From positions 4,552,120-4,616,119 of the forward strand of contig OZ022243.1 in the NCBI GenBank assembly GCA_963978895.1: 64,000 bases of DNA, written 5' to 3'. Positions 10,179-19,349 of the stretch are shown here, in pieces; positions within the stretch are counted from its first letter, which is position 1; the number at the start of each line of letters is the position of its first letter. Below the pieces are notes generated by a model. It made no database searches, was not told the DNA's origin, and saw only the letters and a list, made by a program, of their open reading frames with translations. A program made the translations under genes and the position numbers. Source of the stretch: Erpobdella octoculata. Its lineage: Eukaryota; Annelida; Clitellata; Hirudinida; Erpobdellidae.

Positions 10179-10267
10179 TTTAAGTTTTTAATTAATATCA
10201 TGCTAACTAAACGTTCTATCAGCGTGCAGATCAGCCAAAAATAACTAAAAACTATTTAACCAATAGT

Positions 10268-10500
10268 TCAGGTTCTGCTGAGCGCAATTAATAACAGTTT
10301 CCCAATGAACATGAAGGACGATTTTGTATTGGTCGCACTGTTGTGGCGGCAGCCGCAGTTTTGAAAGTCAGTGTTACAATCACTGGTCATACAGAGACAC
10401 ATCCACTGGGCTGCCCCGTCTTTTTCTCTGATGTGGTATCTACAGTCTTTCACTCTCGTCATAAACCCCATTACACAGCTTCTGATGATAACGTTGTTGT
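10268..10500 (-). CDS. Ly6-like cysteine-rich protein A, exon 2
   Basis: Acceptor TACACAG (10501-10505), then 2 bases finishing a split codon, 76 codons and a stop. The exon encodes seven cysteines in the order RSCV, KDCRY, WMCLC, SDCN, QNCGC. A hydrophobic C-terminal tail (SFMFIGKLLLIALS) follows, which suggests GPI anchoring. The cysteine spacing is the same as in exon 2 of the neighbouring gene at 13383-13609. Taken with exon 1, the protein resembles secreted Ly6/uPAR-type (three-finger) or quiver-like membrane-anchored proteins. Which ligand it binds cannot be told. Confidence 0.7.
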
Positions 10501-11213
10501 CTGTGTATAATAAATAATTGAATAATTATTAATTAATTTATTAAGATAATAATTATAATATTAATAATAATATAAATATTAATGTTGTCGTTGTGTGCAA
10601 ATGATAATTTTATAATTTGTTTAAGCTGTGAAAATCAATTTGAAGTTGAAACAACATTACTTAATGTTTGATAAACAATCTCACAACTGAACTTCTGTTC
10701 TTCCTTAGACCAACTCAACTTACATTGACAGAAGAAAAAAAATTTCTCTATTTAACAAAATTTAAAAAAAAAAGCTCTATTTTCTCTACAAAATGGCGTA
10801 ACATAAATCAAACATAATAGTATTCGAAAACCACTTGTGAGATTTTTGCAGCTCCATTCTCAATGGACGGTTTGCTTCATATTTTCTTTTATTAGATATA
10901 AGGGAGAATAATATATATCGATCAAGCGTTTTGTATTTAGTTTTAATTTAGAAAGACAAAATTAAAGAATTTGACAAAAACTGAATATATTCTTTATGGA
11001 AATCAAGATGGAGTTTTTTGATCAACAATATCATAACCGAGCTTTTCTGCGTTGCTTAAAAATCTTAAAAATCTTGTAATTCGGCAGCTTTCAATTTTTA
11101 AAATCATTTTTTGATGATGATAACTCTACAAAATAAAAAAAACTTGGAGAAGCAAGCACTATAAACAACGGTTTTTGCTTTTAAGTGGTTCTCACACAAG
11201 TTATTCTTCAGAG

Positions 11214-11452
11214 TACTGCACCGACCGGGACGGGCTTTGGTTTTAATGTTTTCAAACGGACCAGGCCGAGATTTTTGCTACAAGTTTAACCATTTCAAGT
11301 CTGTACAAACGGGTCGAGCCGAGCCCAAATTAACATGAGCCGAGCCCAAAGTTTTGACCCATGAAATGGGTTTGTCCGGACCTGGAATTTTGAACCATGA
11401 AATGGGCCCGGTCAAGCCTCGAATTTTGACCTATGAAATGGGCTGGGCCTAA
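11214..11452. repeat. Degenerate GC-rich tandem repeat
   Basis: Four or five loosely repeated units of about 40-45 bases built on TTTTGACCCATGAAATGGG and GCCCGG. The left side (gtactgcaccgaccgggac) resembles the start of the GC-rich part of the Helitron-like element at 18.1 kb, so this may be a fragment of that family. It lies in the intron of Ly6-like gene A. Confidence 0.5.
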
Positions 11453-11560
11453 TTGTTTGACAGGACAGGCCGCGAAAAAATCTCTATTCTGAAGCATTCT
11501 AAATTGTCTAAACCTACTTTTATTGTTTTCTTATTCATAGAAAACAAATTAATATCTCAC

Positions 11561-11882
11561 AAAGCTGAGCCAAGCCACACCACCAATTTTTCCCAGTGCA
11601 GTTCTTTGACTCGATCGTTATTCCCGGATACGGATACTTGGGAGGACATGCATTCTGGCCTTTATCCTCTCCACAAACCAAACAGCTTAAACCATTTTCT
11701 GTTAGGTTAGTAGTTGCGCCAAATTTTTGTGCACCGTCTATAAAAATCAGACCTTGATTGGCTAACGAAAAGTCAACAATAATAGTGCATGATATGAAAA
11801 CAATAAAAACTCCAGTCTTCAATATCATCGCATTTCGTAAGACAACGTTTGATACTTTTGTTTTTTTTTTTGTCGAAAACAA
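11561..11882 (-). CDS. Ly6-like cysteine-rich protein A, exon 1
   Basis: ATG at 11882 opens the longest frame, but a second ATG at 11828 starts MILKTGVFIVFISC, a better signal peptide, and may be the real start. The mature part carries five cysteines (LSCLVC, NACP, KNCT, WWCG). The donor is CTTT|GTGAGA, phase 1, which joins exactly to exon 2 at 10500 and gives 12 cysteines in total. The gene is a tandem paralogue of the one at 13383-13891, with the same intron position. It is predicted to be a small secreted or cell-surface protein. It is not called a toxin: the hydrophobic tail argues for a membrane-anchored Ly6/quiver-like protein. Confidence 0.65.
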
Positions 11883-12249
11883 CTGGAACTCTCTAAAAAG
11901 ACTAAATTTAAAAATTATTAAAAATGATTTCTCGTTGAATTTATGATTTTATTCTTCGCTCATGTAGTTATTTGAATTTAGAAATGGTTGAGTCATACGA
12001 AATACAATGTGTTTATTTTGTTATGTTCTTTGACGTAAAATATTATGAAGACGCTCTATATAATTGTCCATACTGTATTGTATTTTATTGCATTACTTTG
12101 CCTTGCATTGCATTGCCTTAAATTAAATTGTCTTAGCCTTGTATTGCATTAAATAAAATTTTCTTAGCCTTGTATTACCTTGCATTGAATTGTCTAGCAT
12201 TGTTTTGAAAAATCAAATATTTATGAAGCTGGTGTATTCAGCCCACCTA
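11883..12249. repeat. Spacer with degenerate CCTTGCATTG-type repeat
   Basis: From about 12050 to 12200 the sequence consists of loosely repeated units such as TTGCATTGCCTTAAATTAAA and CTTAGCCTTGTATT. The rest holds nothing recognised. Confidence 0.5.
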
Positions 12250-13300
12250 TTCTACAATGTTTTATTTTTATTTTGACGATCGTGGCGTTAGTCAGATGAC
12301 TTCTAGGCCACGAAAAAGTGTGTTTTGAGGACCTTTCTAAACGTTCAATCGTCGCCTCAGTCATTACCTTTGGTGGAAGGGTGTTCCAGAGCCTTGGACC
12401 AGCGACGGCAAACCCTCTGTCACCAGCATTTTTAAAACGAGTTGCGGGGATGAGAATGATGATATCAATCTCTTCCGAGCCTGGACGTCGCTTATGTGTG
12501 TTTGATATCCGAACATAAGTATTGGAGAGCCGACTCGTGCAGGCACTTATACACCAAAATTGCTATCTTAAAATCCATCCTACGTCTTGCTTTTAACCAG
12601 TGCAGCTTAAAAAGGAGAGGAAAAATATGGTTGTATTTGCTGGCCCTTATCACCAAGATGGCACCAGCGTTGATAACCGACTGTAGACGGCTAATTAGGA
12701 AATTTGGAAGCCCCACAAGAACAGAGTTACAGTAGTCATGCTTTGACAGAACTAGTGATGTGACGAGTGTGTTGAGACACGTCATGGGAAGAGATGTTGT
12801 GACAGTCTTAATTTGCCACAGCGTTGAAAAACACACGCGGGTGACTTTGCTGACATGTGTACGCATGGACGTGTCAGAGTCGAAGAAGGCTCCAAGATTG
12901 CGAACCGTATCTGACGGCGAGATCCAGTCGACGCCCAAGCGGACCGGATCTGTTGGACATTTTTTTTCCGAAGTGTTGAAATTCAGATGACCTTTGATTT
13001 GTTTGAATTAAGTTAGAGGCAACTGGAGTACATTCACTGATTGACGTCATCAACGCAGGCAGACACCGACAAAAAGAACACAGCAAGCAACATTGTTCAG
13101 ATCACAATGACCATAGATTTGACTGTCATCTGCATTGAAGTGTGATTGCAACCTGTTACTTTCTATGATCATCTCTAACTGAGCAATGTATAGAATGAAG
13201 AGGGTTGTTTCCCAGGACGGATCCCTGTGGAACCCCGCAGGAGAGTGTTGATGTCGAGGAAGCTATAAACTAGAGCTATAGACTAATATACGACTTTCCG
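12250..13300 (-). pseudogene. Decayed LINE reverse transcriptase fragment (CR1/L2-like)
   Basis: Reading the minus strand from 13300 down, a broken reverse-transcriptase block appears (SCGVPQGSVLG followed by a frameshift, then NADDSQIYG in another frame). Further down comes a 148-codon open stretch with VRNLGAFFDSDTSM, LVLSKHDYCNSVL and LHWLKARRRMDFK. The end encodes FAVAGPRLWNTLPPK at about 12400. These are the thumb and C-terminal signatures of CR1/L2-type LINE ORF2 proteins. At least two frameshifts and a missing 5' part show it is dead. It sits between the two Ly6-like genes. Confidence 0.85.
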
Positions 13301-13382
13301 ACCAATGTTTCTTCAAGACTGAATGAAATCAGGAACACAGACTCGAACAGTTTCAAGACTATTTTCAGTGCAATAAAAAAAA

Positions 13383-13609
13383 TCATCCCGTCCACAGAGC
13401 AACTAAAACTGTACAAATAAAAACGTAAAAGTTAGTCTTCAAAAAATGTCCAGACAGACGACAGTTACAGCTGGTAAAATCTTTGTTACACAGAGACTCT
13501 TGGCATGTACAAAACCAATCTATGAAGCCGTCCTCTTGTACGTTGTATCGACACGCTACTTTGTCCGTAAAGTTATTATTGACGCAACTTCGGAAAATCT
13601 CTTGATTAC
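13383..13609 (-). CDS. Ly6-like cysteine-rich protein B, exon 2
   Basis: Acceptor CTCAG at 13610-13614, 2 bases completing a Ser codon, then 74 codons and TGA. Seven cysteines: RSCV, VACRY, WFCTC, SLCN, TSCNC. A hydrophobic tail (FYVFICTVLVALW) runs to the stop, fitting a GPI signal. One N-glycosylation site (NFT) is seen. Confidence 0.7.
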
Positions 13610-13701
13610 CTGAGAAAAAAAATTCAATTAAAATCTAAGTAAATCAGTAAATCAATTTTTTTTTTTTTTTTTTTTAATGACCGTCGCACAAACGACTTTA
13701 C

Positions 13702-13891
13702 TTGTCATTGTGATAGCACACAGATCGTTCGAACTGCTGCAGTTTTCAGTCGGTGCCGTAGAGCCGTCATGTGGAAATCCAGATGAACATTGGTTTTCGA
13801 TCGACGGGTCTACGCCACAATAGTAGCACTCGTGCTGTTCCCTGGCACACGCGGTAGCAGTCCATAATAGCAGATGGACGAGCAAGGACAT
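13702..13891 (-). CDS. Ly6-like cysteine-rich protein B, exon 1
   Basis: ATG at 13891 starts a good signal peptide (MSLLVHLLLWTATACA). Five cysteines follow (HECYYC, NQCS, ENCS, DLCA). The donor ACAA|GTAAAG gives phase 1 and joins exon 2 to read ...TMTSNQEIFRSCV, closely like the paralogue's ...GLAQLYNNVIIRSCV. The predicted precursor is about 138 residues with 12 cysteines. Reading past the donor runs into a poly(T)-derived Lys tract, which confirms that the open frame beyond the donor is intron. Confidence 0.75.
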
Positions 13892-14760
13892 CGCCAGTAA
13901 AAACCACTATCGTCTTCCCTGTGGCTTACGAAGACACGTCGCGAACAAGAAATTTTGCCACTGGAAAATAATTAAAGTGTTTCCATTTTATTTTATTGCA
14001 GGTTTTTTGTTAGTATCTTGTATAAATGTAAGCTTCTACAAACGAATGAGTGTCGGATTTTCGTTTGCGGTTTTTAAAACAATAAAATTTCATTTTGTTT
14101 TTGTTTACGAATTTCTGCGGCGCGTCGTCACAGTTTTGAAAATGTTGTCCACGCTGGTGGTGAAAACTGCAACTTTTCACTTTTCAGACGCCAAGCAAAT
14201 GTTCCAACGCCAGTTCTACTGATCTATTGCGAGCACTCCTGCATCATAAGCAGGTTTTAAATTAGCGTTAATCTTCACAAACTTGATTAAATTGTTTACA
14301 GCTTTCTAGGTTGAACTTATATGCAAAACTATTTATAATGGGGTTGACTTTTCAAAATTGAAAACTTGTGCTGGTAAACGATGAACTTTTGCCTCTAATT
14401 CACAAAAATTACTGAATTTGTTTAATTGAAAAAAAAACTCCCGAACCTAGCGATGTGTTGTTAAACACGGAATCATCCTACGAATATTCGGCTATTTAAG
14501 GGCATACTTTTATCCAGCAAGTGGAAATAACATCTTAAAGCTTTAAGACGGTTTAATTTCAAGACAGCACAGGCGTTTGCTAAAAGTTGTTACGCAATTG
14601 TACACCGTCAGTCCTAAAGATAAAAATAGATGTCGCTGCAATCGAAAAATAATATATAATGAGATTTAAAAATCCGTCATTTTCTAGTATATATTAAAAA
14701 GTTCATGAAAGCAACTAAGCAGAAAAATTAGTTAAAAGACTACTTGGTCAAAATATTATA
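13892..14760. other. Intergenic, nothing recognised
   Basis: Contains an 81-codon open frame on the plus strand (13977-14222) without splice or family support. No repeat family was recognised. Confidence 0.4.
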
Positions 14761-14842
14761 CGCAGTCGACAGGATTTGAACCTGTGCGGGCAGAGCCCAA
14801 TAGATTTCTAGTCTATCGCCTTAACCACTCGGCCACGACTGC
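14761..14842 (-). tRNA. tRNA-Ser-AGA: tRNA-Ser (AGA)
   Basis: The reverse strand gives an 82-nt class II tRNA: acceptor stem GCAGTCG/CGACTGC, D arm GGCCGAGTGGTTAAGGC, anticodon loop CTAGAAA (anticodon AGA, decoding UCU), a long variable arm (GGGCTCTGCCCGC) and T arm CAGGTTCAAATCCTG. There is no intron. The variable arm is characteristic of serine tRNA. Confidence 0.95.
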
Positions 14843-15099
14843 CACAGGTACAGGCGTAGCAGTAAATACCTAATAAAGTTCATTGGAAGCAACTCTTTTA
14901 CTGTAATTTGTTTTTAAATGTTTTTTTTACCTTAAAAGTTGAATCCATGGTGTCACCTGAAAAATCTACTTCGAAATAGTTGCGTTTATTGTAGGATGTC
15001 TCCGCCCATGTACAAAAGCCTTAACTAAAGAAACCTAAAAATAAAAATATCCATACCACGTTACAATTCTATGCTCTAACTAAAACAAAATAAAAGATA

Positions 15100-15181
15100 C
15101 GCAGTCGACAGGGTTCGAACCTGTGCGGGCAGAGCCCAATAGATTTCAAGTCTATCGCCTTAACCACTCGGCCACGACTGC
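15100..15181 (-). tRNA. tRNA-Ser-TGA: tRNA-Ser (TGA)
   Basis: Same 82-nt framework as the neighbour 260 bases away, with anticodon loop CTTGAAA (anticodon TGA, decoding UCA) and canonical T loop GGTTCGAACC. The two genes differ at only a few positions, mainly the anticodon and T loop, so one probably arose from the other by duplication and anticodon change. Confidence 0.95.
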
Positions 15182-16023
15182 CACGTTTTGAGTCTAAATT
15201 GTATTTTATTTATAGTTTGTAAAACGGAATGAAAAATTTGTCTAAAAGATTTGGAATGATGATGTAAATAATAAATCCATACAAAATAGACCCTATTCTA
15301 TCTCTGATCTCTGCTTTATAACTGCATGAATTTAGTGTTTTTAAATTTTTTGTATCAGTTTTCTTTTATTATCATCTATTATTATTTATTATCCTACACG
15401 GTTTTTTGTTTTATGATATTTTATAGCTTTCAAGCTTTCTACACATTGTGTTTATGACTGAAACAGCAGAGCACTAAAAATACCAAAGTAGGTTTTCCCT
15501 TTCGTAGGTTACAATAATTTGATCCTTTCATATTCCCCTCCTTTATCCAGGTTTGGGACTGGCTTGCAGTGAGCGAGGTGGAGTGGCTACATTTTTAACA
15601 TTTTATCTTTTTTATAATCTGGTTCTTATTGTTTAAGAATTTTAGATCTTTGCATATTGTTTTAAGGCGCTCTTTGGCAGACTCTTAAGTAGAAGTGTCG
15701 ATGTGAATGCCAGTGCCTATATATAATACTTAAATGCAACTGTCTTATGCCGTTGTCAAATCACCATTCTGCTGAAAATTTGTGAAAACAGACACAATCC
15801 AATAGTGTGAGTGCCACCTTCAAAGTCAAATTAAAAGCATATGAATAGAGTAAAAGTAATTAAATAAAAAATATAAATATTGAAACATCAAAATAGTGTT
15901 GAAATATAATAATATTTGGAATTATAAGAGAATGCTTGCAAATATGTAAAAGCGTTGAAATTATTAATTCGAAAATAAAAATAAACGATGGAATCAACAC
16001 AGCTAATTTCTGTCAACTCGGTA
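15182..16023. other. Intergenic, nothing recognised
   Basis: AT-rich interval between the serine tRNAs and the HMG-box gene. A line at about 15535-15590 (tcccctcctttatccaggtttgggactggctt) recurs at about 63030-63085, so a dispersed repeat fragment is present. Confidence 0.4.
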
Positions 16024-16330
16024 TCACTTCTTTCTTATGATTTTCCCATATGCGGAAGATTTCTTGACTGAACTTTTTCTCACTGCAAGCTTACTGGATC
16101 TTCCTCTGGCGCTGCCAGAACGCGAGCGTGCTTTCTTGATAGATTTCTTGGCTCCACTACCACTACTGCTCGCCCCACGCTTTTTTCCGGAGTTGTTTCT
16201 CGATGAATTACTCAGACTGCGAGCTTTCCTTTTTGAAACAGTCGAAGCGGGAGAATTAGATTTCGTGCATCTAGTTTTGTTCGCCTCTTTACTGGCGTTT
16301 TTCCACTTGATTTTCTCGATTTCGCTCAAT
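16024..16330 (-). CDS. HMG-box protein, last exon
   Basis: Acceptor GTTAG (16331-16335), one base completing a Gly codon, 101 codons and TGA. The start, LSEIEKIKWKNASKEANK, is the third helix of an HMG box. The remaining ~80 residues are dominated by Ser, Lys and Arg (for example KKARSRSGSARGRSSK), a highly basic tail suited to DNA or chromatin binding. The protein is probably nuclear. A basic Ser/Lys/Arg tail on an HMG box is reminiscent of sperm-chromatin proteins, but that is only a resemblance. Confidence 0.75.
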
Positions 16331-16476
16331 CTAACGACGCAAACAATAAAACACATGCATTCATGCAATGATAAGCACTATCAAATAAATTTATTAAATA
16401 AAATAATAATTATATTGTTAAAAAAGATTTGAAAAAATAATTATATTACTGTTCATATGAGTTGAATTAAAATTAC

Positions 16477-16623
16477 CCCCGCCAGCTATTGGCTGCTTCA
16501 CAAAAAAGGGCTCTGTGGTTCTTATTCGGTCCCTTGTTTGCATTGAGATACTCTTTGACGAAGATTTGATAACCAGAAAGCGGTCTTTTTGGCTTGTTTT
16601 TAATTTGATCTTTTTTCTTGTTT
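16477..16623 (-). CDS. HMG-box protein, exon with helices 1-2
   Basis: Bounded by acceptor TTAACAG and donor GGG|GTAATT; phases match the exon at 16024-16330. The translation KNKPKRPLSGYQIFVKEYL is the start of an HMG box (KPKRP.S.Y..F), followed by ALFCEAANSW, the second helix. The two exons together give one complete HMG box of about 65 residues. It was missed by single-frame reading because the box is split by an intron. The 5' end of the gene and its start codon were not found upstream. Confidence 0.75.
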
Positions 16624-17880
16624 CTGTTAATGATGAATGTTATTTAATGTTATGACTCATAACTTTAGAATAAAAAAAAAAACTTATTTGCCTCTTAGAA
16701 AGAGAGATACTTGGAAACAAAGAAAGGGAGATTAAAAGAGAGGAAGAAAAACAGAAAAGAGAAAGGGCAAAAGAATGAAAGAACGAAAAAAATACCAAAA
16801 GCATAGCTACAGGTTTAATTATTTACAATTTAATTTAATTTAATTACAGATTTGCCAATATTTAATAGAAATAAGTTTTTAAATTGAGACTAACGTGTTA
16901 AACAAAACATTGTATGCTTGTACAAAAGGTGTACAACTAAAAATCATGTTGAACTTGCTGCTTAAATCTCTATCAAACAAAACGGTTAGAGAAAATAGAA
17001 CATTTCACTCTTACTGATTGTTTTGCATTTCTCCTTTTGCCATATGACGAAACCAACAGACGAATATTCAAACGACTCTCTCTTAGGATCTGGAGTGAAA
17101 CAGATACTGTTTTGGATCTGAATATAATCAAACGTTAATTACGTGCCAGGTTTTCTTAATCTCTGAAGGATTTTCTCGAACTTCTGGCTATAAGTTTGTA
17201 GCGCGTGGTCACAAAAACGATAACATATGTCACGGGTTACGTTCATGTAACTTTTATTTAAAGAGACTAATTGTTTTCACTAGGGAAGGAAAAATGATTT
17301 GAACAAAATATATCCAACAAATTACTTGGTTAAACTAATCCAGAAGTAAAATAGGATAACAAAATTTCTTATAAGCCATCATAAAATCTATAAATCGACC
17401 ACAAAACTCACTTTGGAAGGTTTGCAACGTAGAGACGACTAAAACATCAGCTATCTTACTGAACGCCTAAATGAATAAGCAAAATATGTAGGTTACGTCA
17501 TTAGAACTAATTACGTAACGTAAAAAAGATGTTCCGTGTAAGAAAAAAACAATTTAATTGAAAAATCATAAAAAGTGGGAAAATCAGTAGATGCAAATAG
17601 CACGAAGTTACTTGCGCCTACTTACATAAGAGTAATAGATTTAGTTTAGTTCTAGTTCTTGTGGGACATAAAAATTAAATAGGTCTAGATATTTTAGATA
17701 GCTCTCCCTCTTTATCTTTTTCTCGATCTATCTTTTTTCTCACTCTCTTATTCCTTCTTTACAATTCTTTATTTCCTAAATCAGATTTTTTTTTACAAAA
17801 GCCGACGATGACTGACGTTTTGCCATTGTTTTTTTTTCTGCCAAGTACAGGCAACTTCAAACTTTAGAGAGTTGTACGAA
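16624..17880. other. Upstream of HMG-box exons, no exon found
   Basis: The 5' part of the HMG-box gene should lie here or beyond. A purine-rich run (16690-16800) precedes the exon. No start exon could be supported. Confidence 0.4.
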
Positions 17881-18040
17881 ATAGAACCCAGTACGGGCGA
17901 TTTTTTTAGGTTTGGATCGGCTTGGCGTCGGCAACTCAACCCGGCTTTTTTATAGGCACAAAATCCTACGCCTAGCACGGGCTAACAATGTACCTAATCA
18001 GTGATATTGTTTGAATTTGAAAGTGTTGTGTATATACATA
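17881..18040. repeat. Helitron-like fragment next to a fuller copy
   Basis: The stretch from GTACGGGCGATTTTTTTAGG to GGCAACTCAACCCGGC is similar to 18112-18170 within the adjacent element (CACGGGTCAATTTTTTAGG ... GACAACTTGGCCC). It is probably a diverged partial copy of the same family. Confidence 0.5.
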
Positions 18041-18434
18041 TACTAGCAGTGCCCGTAGCGGCTTCGCTCGCATGAAATTTGAGAATTTGAACCATGCATA
18101 CATAGTAGAGTACTGCACGGGTCAATTTTTTAGGTCTCGGCTCGGCCCGTCGACAACTTGGCCCAACCCGTTTCAAAAACCGAAATTCCTGGCCCGGCAC
18201 GGCCCGTCTAATATGGGCCCGGCCCGTTTTTACAGGCCTAGAAGTTCTATATACTTGATGAAAAACTTCGGCCCGTCCCACCTTGACTTCACGTTTAGCC
18301 TGAACACCCTAAAATCACTAAACTGTCTATATACTTGGTTAAAAATCTCGGCCCGTCCCACCTTGATTTAAGTAGCAATCAACGGTTGATAAATTATATA
18401 ATTGAATTGGATAAGAGATTTGACCAAAACAGAA

Positions 18435-19349
18435 ATGGCAAATTCAGAAACTAATGACGTAATAAATAAGACAATTTCGACTCTAGCCGATGAAGGAATC
18501 AAAAATATGTTTCTGTCTACGAGCGATGTAACACAGGAAAAACTAACTTCAGCGGTCACTCTTGTTGATTTGCTGAAAGAAGTTGATTCAGTTGAAAAAA
18601 TGGGGACAAAAAAATCAGTATCGTCACTATTCAAACTAGTTAACATGGCAATTGAGATAATTTCTAGTCAAGAAGAAAAAATAAGGCTTTTACAAGAAAG
18701 GTTAGATGGACAAAATAACCAAATTAACACTGTAAATGAAAAACTGGATGGTCCAAAGCTTTCAATAAAATCGCATAGTGGTACTCCATCATATGCAGCC
18801 ATTGCCGCAAAAGGACTGTCTGTTACAGGAAGAGTGGTGCTGGAGATGTCAAAATTAGAAACAAAAAAGAGCAATATAATTATCAGAGGTGTTAGAGAAT
18901 CCAAGAAATCTGACCATAAAGAAAGGGTAGAAGAAGATATGGCTGCCATAGTGAAAATTTTGGAGATTCGAGATACCGGACTAGATAATCTAGAAATTAA
19001 ATCAATGATTGAACATTCGACAAGACTTGGAAAAATTAATCCTGATTTAGGGTATAGACCAATTCTTGTAAAGCTTAAAGACAGGTCACTAAGGGAAAAG
19101 TTGTTGGAAGCAAGGGGAAATACCAAATTGAGAGAATTTAATATAAATAATGGAACTAAATACAGAGTCGAACCAGACCTTACAATTGAGCAAAGACTAT
19201 TTTATAGTAAAATGTGGGATGAAGCCAATATTAAAACAGCTCAGGGAAACGGGAAATGGGTTGTCTATGGTCCCATGGACAACCCAACTCTAAGAAAGTG
19301 GAAGGAAGGAGAGATCAAATCAAATCAAGCTCCTCAGTTACTAAAGTAA
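18435..19349 (+). CDS. LINE ORF1 protein
   Basis: 304 codons from the ATG at 18435. The first ~90 residues are acidic and helical; a coiled-coil-like stretch (SQEEKIRLLQERLDGQNNQI) lies around residues 75-100. The C-terminal half has an RNA-binding-type fold with NIIIRGVRESKKSDHKE, then RLGKINPDLGYRPILVKLK and LREKLLEARGN, as in L1-type ORF1p proteins. These proteins bind LINE RNA and act as nucleic acid chaperones during retrotransposition. The end overlaps the start of ORF2 by 94 bases in another frame. Confidence 0.8.
   Translation: MANSETNDVINKTISTLADEGIKNMFLSTSDVTQEKLTSAVTLVDLLKEVDSVEKMGTKKSVSSLFKLVNMAIEIISSQEEKIRLLQERLDGQNNQINTVNEKLDGPKLSIKSHSGTPSYAAIAAKGLSVTGRVVLEMSKLETKKSNIIIRGVRESKKSDHKERVEEDMAAIVKILEIRDTGLDNLEIKSMIEHSTRLGKINPDLGYRPILVKLKDRSLREKLLEARGNTKLREFNINNGTKYRVEPDLTIEQRLFYSKMWDEANIKTAQGNGKWVVYGPMDNPTLRKWKEGEIKSNQAPQLLK

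Noticed and set aside
10268..13891. Ly6-like genes considered as secreted three-finger toxins
   Set aside because: Both precursors end in a hydrophobic tail typical of GPI anchoring, and the cysteine pattern is closer to membrane-anchored Ly6/quiver-like proteins.
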